Counted from the first letter of the stretch, positions 32,942 to 42,550 are shown. The stretch is DNA of 64,000 nt from Gammaproteobacteria bacterium (GCA_024229935.1 JAAERX010000051.1:179361-243360); one strand, 5' to 3'. Notes: a model not told the origin generated them from the sequence alone. Program-made: numbers and translations.

Positions 32942-33358
32942 TTGAATAAAATTAATGAAAGCAATTATTTGCGTCAGGTTGGTCTGAAGGCTACATCTGC
33001 GAGGATCCGTATCCTGCAGCTTCTGGAACAGAGTTCCACTTTGCACTTTACTGCTGAAGGTGTTTATAAGGCACTGCTTGACGCGGGTGAGGAAATTGGT
33101 CTGGGCACAGTCTATCGTGTGCTAGCCCAGTTTGAAAGTGTGGGTTTGGTTATTCGCCATAATTTTGAAGAAGGGCGTTCTGTTTTTGAGCGGAGTAATG
33201 GTCATCATCATGACCATATGGTAGATATCGATACGGGTGATGTGATTGAATTTGTGAGTGATAAGATTGAAAAACTACAGCAAGAAATAGCTAAAAAACA
33301 CGGTTATGAAATTGTCAGTCACAATATGGTGCTGTTTGTGAAATCGAAGAAAAAGTAA
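32942..33358 (+). CDS. fur: Fur-family ferric uptake regulator, no cysteines
   Basis: Fur represses iron uptake genes when bound to Fe(II). I chose the TTG at 32942 because AGGGAAGG ends 5 nt upstream and the 12 residues before VGLKAT fit the family; earlier starts at 32861 and 32900 lack a ribosome site. The 138-residue protein has the winged helix (LHFTAEGVYKALLDAG, LGTVYRVLAQFESVGL) and the metal region SNGHHHDHMVDIDTGDVIEF. E. coli Fur has CxxC zinc pairs; here the matching place reads DIDT and no cysteine occurs anywhere. It is divergent from bamE. Confidence 0.92.
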   Translation: MNKINESNYLRQVGLKATSARIRILQLLEQSSTLHFTAEGVYKALLDAGEEIGLGTVYRVLAQFESVGLVIRHNFEEGRSVFERSNGHHHDHMVDIDTGDVIEFVSDKIEKLQQEIAKKHGYEIVSHNMVLFVKSKKK

Positions 33359-33464
33359 ACCAGTGAATTTATCGGCTTTCATCGTTTAGTTGTGGAGTGT
33401 TTGTTCTCTGGAGTGGTTAAGAGACCCAGCCTATTCATGGTGGGAAGAGCAGGCGCATAGAAGT

Positions 33465-33635
33465 TTATTTATTCTCTAATAAATGAAGAATCAGCTCTAA
33501 ATTAAGTGTTGATGCATAAGAAATATTATGAACAGCCAAATTTACAGACTCTAATTGTATGCTGTTATAAAAATACATCTGTTGGTCAGAAGGAATACCT
33601 TCGAAGTCTTGAGCAAACTCTTTAATGGCATTCAT
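33465..33635 (-). CDS. Small hypothetical ORF or gene fragment
   Basis: This 56-codon frame starts MNAIKEFAQDFEGIPSDQQM and ends LELILHLLENK. It is AT-rich compared with its neighbours. The frame stays open upstream to about 33686 (SLYNGNRPDSCRSDIT), so it may be the tail of a lost gene rather than a complete one. There is no good ribosome site. The rest of the 445-nt gap between fur and recN holds nothing I recognise. Confidence 0.35.
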   Translation of the reverse strand: MNAIKEFAQDFEGIPSDQQMYFYNSIQLESVNLAVHNISYASTLNLELILHLLENK

Positions 33636-33803
33636 TGTTATATCTGATCTGCAGGAATCAGGACGGTTCCCATTATATAACGATGTTTATTGGAGGCAGG
33701 TTCTGATTGTGAGCGCTCAATAAGCCAGCCAAATTCTTAAAAAGACAATTAAGATAATTAAGGCATTACGTATATCTGGTGAGTCCCGACACTGAGCAGA
33801 TTG

Positions 33804-35474
33804 TTAGCCTGCTTTACTTAGCATCTCTGCTGCATGGTCACGTGTGCGGTCAGTGATTTCTACACCTCCGAGCATGCGGGCCAGTTCTTCAATGCGCTCA
33901 TCCTGATTCAGATGGGTTACACGGGTACGTGTTTTTTTACCGTCGCTGAGTTTGTTAACGCGAAATTGTTCGTGCCCTTTGCTGGCAACTTGGGGTAGAT
34001 GTGTAACGCATAGTACTTGGCTGTTAGTAGCAAGACTGCGTAGTTTTTCACCAACTATATCGGCTGTACTGCCACCGATACCGGCATCAACTTCATCAAA
34101 AATTAAAGTAGGTGTATTTGCTTTGTCACTGGCCGCAACCTGGATAGCAAGGCTGACACGTGAAAGTTCACCGCCTGAGGCTACTTTGGTTAATGCACCG
34201 GGTTTCATTCCAGGGTTGATGGAGACTAGAAATTCGACTCGTTCTGCACCGGCCGGGCCGGGCTCATCAAGTGGTACTAATTTAATGCTGAAGCTGCCAT
34301 CTGGCATACCAAGCTGCTGCATATTACTGCTTACCTGTTTGCCTAATAAATCAGCGGTTTTCTTGCGTCGTGCTGAGAGCTTTTTGCTGAATTTCTGCAG
34401 CTCTTCGGCGCTTGCTGCTACATTTTTACGCAGGTCCTCAAGTGTGTCATCTGCGTGTTCTATAGCATACAGTTCTTCACTCAGGCGCGTTGTTAAATCC
34501 GGTAGCTCACTCGCCTTAATGCGATGTTTACGTGCAAGGTCATGCATAGCAGCAAGTCGACTATCAAGTTGTGCAAGATTGCCGGCATCAGGTTGTTCCT
34601 GATTAAGGTAGTGGCGAAGGGTATCTGCCGCCTCAGTAATTTGAATGTCTGCTTCGTTAAGTATTTCGGTGAGTTGTGCAAGTGCCGGATCGAGTTCAGC
34701 CAGTTCTTCAAGGTTATGACGGGCACGGCATAGCATATCGTGTGCAGAAACCTGCTCATTTTCGTACAGCATTTGTAATGCAGCACCGGCTCCTTCAGAA
34801 ATACGGCTGGCATTGGCAGCAAGTTTGTGAGCTTGCTCGAGTTCTTCCAGTTCGTCGGGTTGTGCGTTCAGCGCTTCAAGTTCTTGTACCTGGAAACTTA
34901 GCAGATCAACTCGTGCAGCCTGATCACTGCGGGCTGCTTCAAGTTTGGTGTATCTACTTTGCCACTCATGCCATTTGTTATAGGCCTCACGTACGGTAGT
35001 GAGTAGTTTCAGCGTAGAGCCGCCATCATGATGATCAAGCAGGTTGCGCTGGTTATCTGGTCGGGATAAAGACTGGTGTGCCTGCTGGCCGCATATATCG
35101 ACCAGCAATTCACCAAGTTCTCGTAAGGTTTGCATGGGGGTAGGGTTGCCATTGATATAGCCACGTGACCGGCCTTCTGCAGTGACTACACGTCGCAGTA
35201 CACAGGTGCCGTCCTGATCCAGATCGTTAGCTTCCAGCCATTTTGTTGTAGCTTCATTATCAGACAGCTCGAAGCTGGCAGTAATCTCAGCTCGTTTGGC
35301 GCCCTGACGTACCGCATCACTATCGGCGCGTTCACCTAAAGCAAGGCCAAGTGCATCAACCAGAATAGACTTGCCTGCGCCCGTTTCGCCGGTTAGCGTG
35401 GTCATGCCGTTGGTTAGTTCAACTTCTACTTCATCGACAATGGCCAGATTACGTACATGCAGATGGTTAAGCAC
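33804..35474 (-). CDS. recN: DNA repair protein RecN
   Basis: RecN is an SMC-like ATPase that acts at double-strand breaks. The N-terminal piece LNHLHVRNLAIVDEVEVEL leads to Walker A GETGAGKSI. Coiled-coil arms follow, and the C-terminal signature ASGGELSRVSLAIQV and Walker B LIFDEVDAGIGG close the ATPase. I set the start at the GTG at 35474 to match family N-termini; in-frame starts at 35528 and 35570 would overlap nadK and add 18-32 unusual residues. It lies 19 nt after nadK on the same strand. No LexA box was recognised, though SOS control is usual. Confidence 0.95.
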   Translation of the reverse strand: MLNHLHVRNLAIVDEVEVELTNGMTTLTGETGAGKSILVDALGLALGERADSDAVRQGAKRAEITASFELSDNEATTKWLEANDLDQDGTCVLRRVVTAEGRSRGYINGNPTPMQTLRELGELLVDICGQQAHQSLSRPDNQRNLLDHHDGGSTLKLLTTVREAYNKWHEWQSRYTKLEAARSDQAARVDLLSFQVQELEALNAQPDELEELEQAHKLAANASRISEGAGAALQMLYENEQVSAHDMLCRARHNLEELAELDPALAQLTEILNEADIQITEAADTLRHYLNQEQPDAGNLAQLDSRLAAMHDLARKHRIKASELPDLTTRLSEELYAIEHADDTLEDLRKNVAASAEELQKFSKKLSARRKKTADLLGKQVSSNMQQLGMPDGSFSIKLVPLDEPGPAGAERVEFLVSINPGMKPGALTKVASGGELSRVSLAIQVAASDKANTPTLIFDEVDAGIGGSTADIVGEKLRSLATNSQVLCVTHLPQVASKGHEQFRVNKLSDGKKTRTRVTHLNQDERIEELARMLGGVEITDRTRDHAAEMLSKAG

Positions 35475-35493
35475 CGGTAAATAGTTCTCAGTT

Positions 35494-36396
35494 TTAGTCT
35501 TTAGGTTGGTGACGATTACGGGTGTCATGACCCCAGTAGAGTTTACTGCGAAGGACCCCATAATAGTCATAGCCTGGAGGATGAATTAGTTCTATACGTT
35601 CATCAGCTACGGTAATTCTGAGGCGGTCATTAATATCTATCCCGTCGATCAAGACGCCATCACCACTAACTTCAGCTTCTGCATTGTGGTTATTCAAAAC
35701 TTCTACATCGACTGTGGAATTACCACTGATTACAATGGGTCTGTCTGCCAGTGTATGCGGACAGATAGGTGCCATGACGATGGCGTCCATACCTGGTTCA
35801 ATAATGGGTCCGCCGACACTAAGTGCATAGGCAGTTGAACCCGTAGGTGTGGCTGCAATGAAGCCATCACCACCATGTACGTTAACGTATTTGCCGTTTA
35901 CAGTGGTTTGATACTCAAGCATGCGAGCGGCTTCACGGCGTTTAATGACAATGTCATTGACAGCAATGCCACTACTTTTAAGTTTATCTCCGGAATAAAT
36001 TTCAGCCTTTAGCAGCATCCGTTTTTCGCTGCTGTAATCACCTGCGAGTACGGCATCAAGGCTGGCGGCAATATCATCGGGTCGTATATCAGCAAGAAAC
36101 CCCAGGCGGCCACGATTTACTCCAAGTACAGGTACACCGTGTGGTGATGCCTGGCGGACTGCGTATAGCATAGTGCCGTCACCACCGACGGCGATTACCA
36201 GGTCAGCACTAGCGGCCATGTCGGTATCACTGACTTCAACATGATTGGCTGGTTCAGCAGGTGCAGGCAGTTTGTAAGACACATTTACTGTCAGGTCTGC
36301 TGCAGTGAGGTGAGCCGCTACAGCCTCGACTGATTCGAGTGCAGCCGGCTCATCCGGGTTTGCCATGATGGCAATGATTTTAAAGTGCTTAGCCAT
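35494..36396 (-). CDS. nadK: NAD kinase
   Basis: NadK phosphorylates NAD to NADP. I chose ATG 36396 (MAKHFKIIAIMANPDEP), which gives 300 residues; an in-frame start 30 codons earlier does not match the family. Key motifs are VGGDGTMLYAVR near residue 70, GVNRGRLGFLADI just after, and the TPTGSTAYALSVGGPI loop near residue 180. It is divergent from hrcA and precedes recN on the same strand, the common order in gammaproteobacteria. Confidence 0.96.
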   Translation of the reverse strand: MAKHFKIIAIMANPDEPAALESVEAVAAHLTAADLTVNVSYKLPAPAEPANHVEVSDTDMAASADLVIAVGGDGTMLYAVRQASPHGVPVLGVNRGRLGFLADIRPDDIAASLDAVLAGDYSSEKRMLLKAEIYSGDKLKSSGIAVNDIVIKRREAARMLEYQTTVNGKYVNVHGGDGFIAATPTGSTAYALSVGGPIIEPGMDAIVMAPICPHTLADRPIVISGNSTVDVEVLNNHNAEAEVSGDGVLIDGIDINDRLRITVADERIELIHPPGYDYYGVLRSKLYWGHDTRNRHQPKD

Positions 36397-36493
36397 GTTA
36401 CAAGTGATAAGACCATAACCAGCGCAGGGATTCAAAGGCTGTCTACGGGTATTTGAGGCTCTGAGGCTGGAGAGTCTGGAAGTCATTAACTGC

Positions 36494-36522
36494 TTGACAC
36501 TTTCGCAAGCCCGTTCTAGCGT
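36494..36522 (+). promoter_or_regulatory. Possible hrcA promoter
   Basis: A perfect TTGACA (36494-36499) is followed after 17 nt by TAGCGT (36517-36522), 50 nt before the hrcA ATG. The -10 is weak (3 of 6). A CTTGACA...CCCGTTCTA reading as a heat-shock promoter has too short a spacer (10 nt). I see no CIRCE element here. Confidence 0.4.
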
Positions 36523-36572
36523 TGATATATGAATTCAGTAGTCATAAGTTTACTTGTCCGAGTCTGCTGCGC

Positions 36573-37640
36573 ATGAGCGCTGATCGAGGTCATGCCCCGG
36601 ATGAACGGGCGCAGCATATACTGCGTACGCTGGTGCAGCAGTTCATTCGTGACGGTCAGCCGGTAGGCTCTAAAAAGTTGTCCCAAAAGATGTCTCAGGT
36701 AGCTGGGCTGAGTGTGAGTCCGGCAACAATCCGTAATGTGATGGCTAATCTGGAAGATTTTGGCTTTATTGCATCACCACACACTTCGGCAGGTCGTATA
36801 CCCACACCTAAGGGCTATCGTTTTTTTGTAGATACGCTGGTGCAGTTGCGTCAGCCAGCAGCATGTGAGATCAGTCAGCTGCAAACCCAGTTGTCTGATG
36901 ACCTGACACTTAATTCCAAAGTGCTGGCTGAAACAACCTCGACAGTTTTATCCTCACTCACTAGTCTGGCCAGCATTGTTACCTTGCCACGTCAGCAGCA
37001 ACTCACATTACGCCAAATTGAATTTTTGCCCATAGCTGATCGACGTGTGCTGGCAATACTTGTCGTTAATGACAGTGAAGTGCAGAACCGGGTATTGCAT
37101 CTGGAACGTGATTACACGTCGGATGAATTGCAGCGTGCTGCAAATTTTCTGAATGATAAGTATGCAGGTAAAGATATCCGGGATGTGCGTGCTCTTGTTA
37201 TAGATGAGTTGCAGCAAACCCAGCAGACCATGAATCAACTCATGATCGATACTGTAACTATTGCTGAACAGGCATTGAGTGGGGACAGTAGTGCCAAGCC
37301 CTATGTTATTGCCGGTGAAACCAAGCTGATGGGTTTTGCAGAGTTGTCTGATATAGAGCAGCTACGCCAGCTTTTTGAGGCATTTAGTCAGCAGCGTGAA
37401 ATACTCGGATTGCTGGACCGTAGTATTGAGGCGGATGGTATCCAGATATTCATTGGAGAGGAATCGGGTTACCAGATTCTTGATAATTGCAGCGTGGTAA
37501 CAGCTCCGTATCGTGTCGATGATGAGATTGTAGGTGTGCTCGGGGTCATAGGCCCGACCCGTATGGCCTATGAGCGGGTTATCCCCATTGTTGATATCAC
37601 TGCAAAACTTGTTGGGGCAGCCTTGAATTCCGGGCATTAG
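36573..37640 (+). CDS. hrcA: Heat-inducible transcription repressor HrcA
   Basis: HrcA represses class I heat-shock genes and depends on GroEL for activity. I chose the ATG at 36573 (MSADRGHAPDERAQHILRTL) over a TTG at 36522. The 355-residue protein has the N-terminal winged helix (DGQPVGSKKLSQ, LSVSPATIRNVMANLEDFGFI, SPHTSAGRIPTPKGYRFF) and the C-terminal GAF-like domain ending VLGVIGPTRMAYERVIPIVD. It opens the hrcA-grpE-dnaK-dnaJ cluster. No CIRCE palindrome (TTAGCACTC-N9-GAGTGCTAA) was found in this cluster, so its target may lie elsewhere, for example at groESL. Confidence 0.95.
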   Translation: MSADRGHAPDERAQHILRTLVQQFIRDGQPVGSKKLSQKMSQVAGLSVSPATIRNVMANLEDFGFIASPHTSAGRIPTPKGYRFFVDTLVQLRQPAACEISQLQTQLSDDLTLNSKVLAETTSTVLSSLTSLASIVTLPRQQQLTLRQIEFLPIADRRVLAILVVNDSEVQNRVLHLERDYTSDELQRAANFLNDKYAGKDIRDVRALVIDELQQTQQTMNQLMIDTVTIAEQALSGDSSAKPYVIAGETKLMGFAELSDIEQLRQLFEAFSQQREILGLLDRSIEADGIQIFIGEESGYQILDNCSVVTAPYRVDDEIVGVLGVIGPTRMAYERVIPIVDITAKLVGAALNSGH

Positions 37641-37669
37641 GCTCCATATATCTGTCTTGACCCCTGAAT

Positions 37670-37695
37670 GCCCACGGTTTTTGCACCGGGTGGGC
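37670..37695. other. Hairpin between hrcA and grpE
   Basis: GCCCAC (37670-37675) pairs with GTGGGC (37690-37695), with an inner GGT/ACC extension and a two-base bulge. No T run follows, so it is more likely an mRNA processing or stability hairpin than a terminator. Confidence 0.4.
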
Positions 37696-37743
37696 TATTC
37701 CGTGTGACAGTTTTAATGACCTAATCTATGAGCGAGTAGCTGT

Positions 37744-38319
37744 ATGAGTAGTAAGAATGAAGAGCAGCAGAATAATGCTGATGTAGAGGCAGAAGACCTC
37801 GCTGAAACCACAGTATTGCCAGAAGACTTCAGCCTGGATGCTGAGAATGAGGATGAGCTGTGCCCTGAAGATGCCCTGGCAAAAGCAGAAGCAGCTGCTG
37901 AAGAAAACTGGAATAAGTACCTCAGAATTGTGGCTGAAATGGACAATCTGCGTAAACGCCATACCCGTGATCTTGAAAATGCCCATCGCTTTGGAGTAGA
38001 GGGACTGGCAGGGGAATTGCTGACGGTTGCTGACAGCCTGGAAATGGCGCTTGAGACGGGTGTTAAGGCGCCGGCAGAAAGCCTGCTTGAAGGTGGTCGA
38101 GCAACACTTAAACAATTACAAACGGCAATGGAAAAATACGGTGTCACTGTGATTTCACCCGAGGGTGAGCCTTTTGATCCTGAGTTACATGAGGCGTTGA
38201 CGATGCAGGAATCAGATACGACAGAGCCGGATACGGTGCTGACTGTGGTGCAGCGTGGCTATCAGTTAAATGGCCGATTGTTGCGGCCTGCAAGAGTGAT
38301 TGTTGCTAAAGAGCCTTAA
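37744..38319 (+). CDS. grpE: Nucleotide exchange factor GrpE
   Basis: GrpE releases ADP from DnaK. The 191-residue protein has an acidic N-terminal tail, the long helix (AAAEENWNKYLRIVAEMDNLRKR), and the C-terminal beta domain with GVTVISPEGEPFDPELHEAL and VLTVVQRGYQLNGRLLRPARVIVA. It lies between hrcA and dnaK. The 103-nt gap to hrcA has a hairpin but no convincing heat-shock promoter. Confidence 0.97.
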   Translation: MSSKNEEQQNNADVEAEDLAETTVLPEDFSLDAENEDELCPEDALAKAEAAAEENWNKYLRIVAEMDNLRKRHTRDLENAHRFGVEGLAGELLTVADSLEMALETGVKAPAESLLEGGRATLKQLQTAMEKYGVTVISPEGEPFDPELHEALTMQESDTTEPDTVLTVVQRGYQLNGRLLRPARVIVAKEP

Positions 38320-38356
38320 AAAGCTGAGAAAGACTGAAAACAGGCTCTAGACAGCC

Positions 38357-38386
38357 CTTGAAAAGGCCAAAAACAGTCCCATTTTA
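38357..38386 (+). promoter_or_regulatory. Sigma-32-type heat-shock promoter of dnaK
   Basis: CTTGAAA (38357-38363) and CCCATTTTA (38378-38386) are separated by 14 nt, very close to the RpoH consensus CTTGAAA / CCCCATNTA. The -10 lies in a perfect palindrome, GTCCCA-TTTTA-TGGGAC (38376-38392). The promoter is 45 nt upstream of the dnaK ATG. Confidence 0.8.
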
Positions 38387-38430
38387 TGGGACAAGACATT
38401 AATTTAAGTTATCTGAACCCGGAGAAACAA

Positions 38431-40359
38431 ATGGGTAGAGTAATTGGAATAGACCTTGGCACAACGAATTCATGTGTGGCCGTTATGGACGGCGACAAGG
38501 CCAGGGTAATTGAAAATTCAGAAGGTGATCGCACAACCCCATCAGTGGTTGCGTTTACTAAGGATGATGAGGTTCTGGTTGGCCAGTCAGCCAAGCGTCA
38601 GGCTGTCACTAATCCTGAAAACACCTTATTCGCAGTTAAGCGCCTGATTGGTCGCAAGTTCGACAATGAAGTCGTGCAGCGTGATATCGATATGGTGCCT
38701 TATAAAATTATTAAAGCTGACAATGGCGATGCCTGGGTTGAAGCTAACGGCAAAAAGATGGCTGCACCTGAAGTATCCGCACGTGTGCTGATGAAAATGA
38801 AGCAGACAGCTGAAGATTATTTGGGTGAGGAAGTAACTGAAGCTGTTGTTACTGTACCTGCTTACTTTAATGATTCGCAGCGACAGGCAACCAAAGATGC
38901 CGGCAAAATTGCGGGTCTGGATGTTAAGCGCATTATCAATGAGCCAACTGCAGCGGCACTTGCCTACGGTATGGATAAGCAACGCGGTGATCGTAAGATT
39001 GTTGTGTACGATCTTGGCGGTGGTACTTTTGATGTATCGGTTATAGAAATTGCCGAGATTGACGGTGAGCACCAGTTCGAAGTGCTGGCAACCAATGGTG
39101 ATACTTTCCTTGGTGGTGAAGATTTTGATATGCGCATCATCAGCTTCCTTGCTGAAGAATTTAAGAAAGAAAGTGGTGTGGATATCAGCACAGACCCCTT
39201 GGCTATGCAGCGTCTTAAAGAGTCTGCTGAAAAAGCTAAGATTGAACTATCTTCTTCACAACAAACTGATGTGAACCTGCCCTACATTACGGCTGATGCA
39301 TCTGGGCCAAAGCATCTGAATATAACGCTGACACGTGCCAAGCTTGAGTCGCTGGTTGCTGATCTTGTAGATCGCACGATGGCACCTTGTAACACAGCAT
39401 TGAAGGATGCAGGCCTTGCTGCAAATGAGATCAATGATGTGATTCTTGTTGGCGGTCAGACTCGCATGCCTAAAGTCCAGGAAGAAGTTGAAAAGTTCTT
39501 CGGTCAGGAGCCGCGCCGGGATGTGAATCCTGATGAGGCGGTTGCCATGGGTGCAGGTATCCAGGGTGGTGTGTTGTCAGGTGAGGTTAAGGATATCCTC
39601 TTACTTGATGTAACACCGTTATCATTGGGTATTGAAACTCTTGGCTCAGTAATGACCAAGCTTATCGACAAGAACACCACAATTCCTACTAAGGCAAACC
39701 AGGTGTTTTCAACTGCCGATGATAACCAGTCAGCTGTGACTATTCATGTGCTGCAGGGTGAGCGTGAACGTGCGGCTGACAACAAGTCGCTGGGACGTTT
39801 TGATCTGGCAGATATTCCGCCATCACCGCGCGGCATCCCGCAGATTGAAGTGACTTTTGATATTGATGCGAACGGTATTCTCAATGTGTCGGCTAAAGAT
39901 AAGGCGACTGGTAAAGAGCAGAATATTGTGATCAAAGCCTCAAGCGGTTTATCGGATGATGAAATTGATCGAATGGTTTCTGATGCCGAGGCACATGCAG
40001 AGGACGATCAGAAGTTCCGTGAGCTGGTGGATGTGCGTAATCAGGCTGAGCAGACCATGCATGCCACTGAGAAATCGTTGGAAGACCTTGGTGAGAAGGT
40101 TGAAGCTGAAGAACGTGCCAAGGTTGAATCTGCCATTGCGGATTTGAAGGAAGCCATTAAGAGCGATGACAAAGAGATTATTGAAACCAAGTCCGCGGCA
40201 TTAGCTGAAGCAGCGACACCTATGGCACAGAAAGCCTATGAGGCAGCTCAGGCTGAAGGTGGTGATGCAGATGTAACTGATGCTGCAGCTGCTGATGACA
40301 GTGTTGTCGATGCTGAGTTTGAAGAAGTGAAGGATGACGACGAACAGAAGTCTGCCTAG
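38431..40359 (+). CDS. dnaK: Chaperone DnaK (Hsp70)
   Basis: DnaK folds and protects proteins in an ATP cycle driven by DnaJ and GrpE. I chose ATG 38431 ([15 protein letters not shown]) because family members begin there and GGAG lies 8 nt upstream; the ATG at 38386 overlaps the promoter. The 642-residue protein has the phosphate loops ([22 protein letters not shown]), the linker [13 protein letters not shown], the peptide-binding domain and an acidic tail ending [12 protein letters not shown]. Confidence 0.98.
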   Translation: MGRVIGIDLGTTNSCVAVMDGDKARVIENSEGDRTTPSVVAFTKDDEVLVGQSAKRQAVTNPENTLFAVKRLIGRKFDNEVVQRDIDMVPYKIIKADNGDAWVEANGKKMAAPEVSARVLMKMKQTAEDYLGEEVTEAVVTVPAYFNDSQRQATKDAGKIAGLDVKRIINEPTAAALAYGMDKQRGDRKIVVYDLGGGTFDVSVIEIAEIDGEHQFEVLATNGDTFLGGEDFDMRIISFLAEEFKKESGVDISTDPLAMQRLKESAEKAKIELSSSQQTDVNLPYITADASGPKHLNITLTRAKLESLVADLVDRTMAPCNTALKDAGLAANEINDVILVGGQTRMPKVQEEVEKFFGQEPRRDVNPDEAVAMGAGIQGGVLSGEVKDILLLDVTPLSLGIETLGSVMTKLIDKNTTIPTKANQVFSTADDNQSAVTIHVLQGERERAADNKSLGRFDLADIPPSPRGIPQIEVTFDIDANGILNVSAKDKATGKEQNIVIKASSGLSDDEIDRMVSDAEAHAEDDQKFRELVDVRNQAEQTMHATEKSLEDLGEKVEAEERAKVESAIADLKEAIKSDDKEIIETKSAALAEAATPMAQKAYEAAQAEGGDADVTDAAAADDSVVDAEFEEVKDDDEQKSA

Positions 40360-40373
40360 GTAGGCTGCTGAAT

Positions 40374-40452
40374 GGGGTCTGACCCCGAGATTCAGTACTG
40401 TTACAAAATTAGGTTGCTGTATTTGCAGTCGGTTCGATCGGGGTCTGCCCCC
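40374..40452. repeat. Two GGGGTCTGACCCC-type palindromes between dnaK and dnaJ
   Basis: GGGGTC-T-GACCCC (40374-40386) is a perfect odd palindrome. GGGGTCTGCCCCC (40440-40452) is a near copy followed by TTTT. Related palindromes recur near 42750 and 42853. They resemble the short REP-like palindromes linked to Y1/RAYT transposases, but no transposase gene is in the window. The second may serve as a weak terminator. Confidence 0.5.
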
Positions 40453-40488
40453 TTTTGGTCCGGCTGCATTGCTGTTTAAAGGAAAAAC

Positions 40489-41628
40489 ATGTCAAAGCGT
40501 GATTTTTACGAGATTCTGGGTGTAGAAAAAGGTGTGTCTGCCGGAGACCTGAAAAAGGCTTACCGGCGGCTGGCCATGAAGCATCACCCTGATCGTAATC
40601 CGGATAATGCAGAAGCTGAGGCCAAATTTAAAGAAGCCAAAGAGGCTTATGAGATTTTGTCTGATGATCATAAGCGTGCTGCTTATGATCAGTACGGCCA
40701 TGCAGGGGTTGATGGTGCTGCTGGCATGGGTGGCATGGGTGGCATGGGCGGCATGGGTGGCCAGGGTTTTGGAGACGCCTTTGGTGATGTTTTTGGTGAT
40801 ATTTTTGGCGGCGGTCGACGCGGCGGTACAAATGGGGTTTTTCGTGGCGCTGATTTACGTTATGACCTGGAGCTCAGCCTTGAGCAGGCGGTCAGGGGTC
40901 ATTCAGCTGAAGTATTCCTTCACAGTTTGATCGGTTGTAAGACCTGTAATGGCAGCGGTGCGAAGAAGGGCACTAGCCGTAAAAAATGCACAACCTGTGG
41001 CGGTGCAGGGCAGGTGCGGCGGCAGCAGGGTTTCTTCTCTGTGCAGCAGACGTGTCCGGATTGTCGTGGAGAAGGCACTAAGGTTGAAGACCCCTGCACG
41101 GATTGCCATGGTCAGGGCCGTACTGAACAGCGTCGTACATTGTCAGTTAAAGTGCCGGCAGGTGTAGATACGGGTGATCGTATTCGTTTATCCGGAGAAG
41201 GTGAAGCAGGAAAGAATGGTGGACCATCGGGTGATCTCTATGTTGAGGTTCGGCTGTTGCCACATGCTGTATTTGAACGTGATGGTGCAGATCTTTCCTG
41301 TCAGGTACCGCTGGCTTTTACAACGGCTGCACTGGGTGGTGAGGTTAAAGTGCCAACCCTAGAGGGTGAAGTCAGCCTTAAAATTCCTGCTGGTAGTCAG
41401 TCAGGTCGTGTATTCCGTTTACGTGGTAAGGGTGTAAAGCAGGTTCGTGGTGGTGGTCCGGGTGATTTGTATGCACGAGTTGATGTTGAAACGCCAACCG
41501 ATCTGACGAATGAGCAGAAAAATCTGCTGAACCAATTTGAGGCTTCTCTAACCGCTGATGGTGACCGTCATACGCCACGCCGCAGTTCCTGGAAAGACAG
41601 TGTCAAAGAATTCTTTGACGGAATTTAA
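40489..41628 (+). CDS. dnaJ: Co-chaperone DnaJ
   Basis: DnaJ delivers substrates to DnaK and stimulates its ATPase. The 379-residue protein has the J domain with HPD at residues 33-35 (KHHPDRN), a Gly/Met-rich linker made of repeated [10 protein letters not shown], four zinc motifs ([24 protein letters not shown] and CTDCHGQG, about residues 150-210) and the C-terminal substrate domains. The 129-nt gap from dnaK contains two short palindromes. Confidence 0.98.
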   Translation: MSKRDFYEILGVEKGVSAGDLKKAYRRLAMKHHPDRNPDNAEAEAKFKEAKEAYEILSDDHKRAAYDQYGHAGVDGAAGMGGMGGMGGMGGQGFGDAFGDVFGDIFGGGRRGGTNGVFRGADLRYDLELSLEQAVRGHSAEVFLHSLIGCKTCNGSGAKKGTSRKKCTTCGGAGQVRRQQGFFSVQQTCPDCRGEGTKVEDPCTDCHGQGRTEQRRTLSVKVPAGVDTGDRIRLSGEGEAGKNGGPSGDLYVEVRLLPHAVFERDGADLSCQVPLAFTTAALGGEVKVPTLEGEVSLKIPAGSQSGRVFRLRGKGVKQVRGGGPGDLYARVDVETPTDLTNEQKNLLNQFEASLTADGDRHTPRRSSWKDSVKEFFDGI

Positions 41629-41746
41629 ATAAGGTCACTTTTTTGTCACACGCACAGCCGCCTTACTCTGTATGACCTGAAAGCTTTTTATCATTTTCAC
41701 CTGCTCGTACGGTAAACTCTTCCCCTGATTTCACAGGGAGTTCTCA

Positions 41747-42550
41747 ATGCTCAAGATTGGCGTATTTGGTGCTAATGGCCGCATGGGTCGTGCTGTGGCC
41801 CGGGTTGTAACTGCTTCAGCAGATGCAGAAGTTGTCGGTGCTGTCACGGAAGCAGGTAATGAGACGGTGGGGCAGGATGTAGGTGAGCTTGCAGGCCTGG
41901 GTTCACTGGGCGTCATTATCACTGCGGATGCTGAAGAGGCGCTGGCTGATGTGGATGTTGCTATTGATTTTACTCTGCCTGCAGCCGTGTCTGGAAACCT
42001 TGCTGCCTGTAAGGCAAGTGGCTGTGCCTTGGTTATGGGTACAACCGGGCTTGCGCCCGAACATGTCGCTCTACTAGATGAAATAAGTAATTCAATACCA
42101 ATACTTTATGGGCGTAACCTAAGTATTGGTGTTAATGTTTTTACTGAACTTGCACGGCAGGCTGCCCACTATCTTGGTGATAACTGGGATGTGGAAATTA
42201 CCGAGGCTCATCATCGTTTTAAACTGGATGCACCCTCAGGAACGGCTTTACAGCTGGGTGAGGCGGTGGCCGATGTACGAGGTAGCAACCTGGATGATTT
42301 AGCGGTTATTGGCCGCAGTGGTCATACGGGTGAACGGCCTGCAGGCGCTATTGGTATCAATTCGATCCGGGCCGGTAATATTGTTGGAGATCATAAAGTT
42401 GCATTTGTTTCCGAGACTGAGACTGTAGAATTAATGCATCATGCCGTTGACCGGGAACTCTTCGCCAGTGGTGCATTACGGGCAGCTCAATGGCTGGCCG
42501 GAAAATCAGCCGGGCTTTACAGTATGCGAGATCTACTGGGATTTAAATGA
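41747..42550 (+). CDS. dapB: 4-hydroxy-tetrahydrodipicolinate reductase
   Basis: DapB reduces the DapA product in lysine and meso-diaminopimelate synthesis. The 267-residue protein begins with the nucleotide loop KIGVFGANGRMGRAV. The central segments are IDFTLPAAV and VMGTTGL, and the catalytic part is EITEAHHRFKLDAPSGTALQLGE near residue 155, holding the His-His and Lys residues. The stop codon TGA lies inside the first unit of a 92-bp tandem repeat. A poly-pyrimidine run and GGGAG ribosome site precede the start. Confidence 0.97.
   Translation: MLKIGVFGANGRMGRAVARVVTASADAEVVGAVTEAGNETVGQDVGELAGLGSLGVIITADAEEALADVDVAIDFTLPAAVSGNLAACKASGCALVMGTTGLAPEHVALLDEISNSIPILYGRNLSIGVNVFTELARQAAHYLGDNWDVEITEAHHRFKLDAPSGTALQLGEAVADVRGSNLDDLAVIGRSGHTGERPAGAIGINSIRAGNIVGDHKVAFVSETETVELMHHAVDRELFASGALRAAQWLAGKSAGLYSMRDLLGFK

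Noticed and set aside
33952..34602. 216-codon plus-strand frame inside recN
   Set aside because: recN is intact on the other strand with all ATPase motifs. The opposite frame is low in complexity (Ser/Leu/Arg-rich) and looks like a shadow of codon bias.
36400..38430. CIRCE element for HrcA
   Set aside because: No TTAGCACTC-N9-GAGTGCTAA-like palindrome was found upstream of hrcA, grpE or dnaK.
38386..38430. dnaK start at the upstream ATG
   Set aside because: That ATG lies within the sigma-32 -10 region and adds 15 residues absent from the family; the ATG at 38431 has a good ribosome site.
40374..40386. GGGGTCTGACCCC as dnaK terminator
   Set aside because: No T run follows and the loop would be only one base, so it cannot form a normal terminator hairpin.
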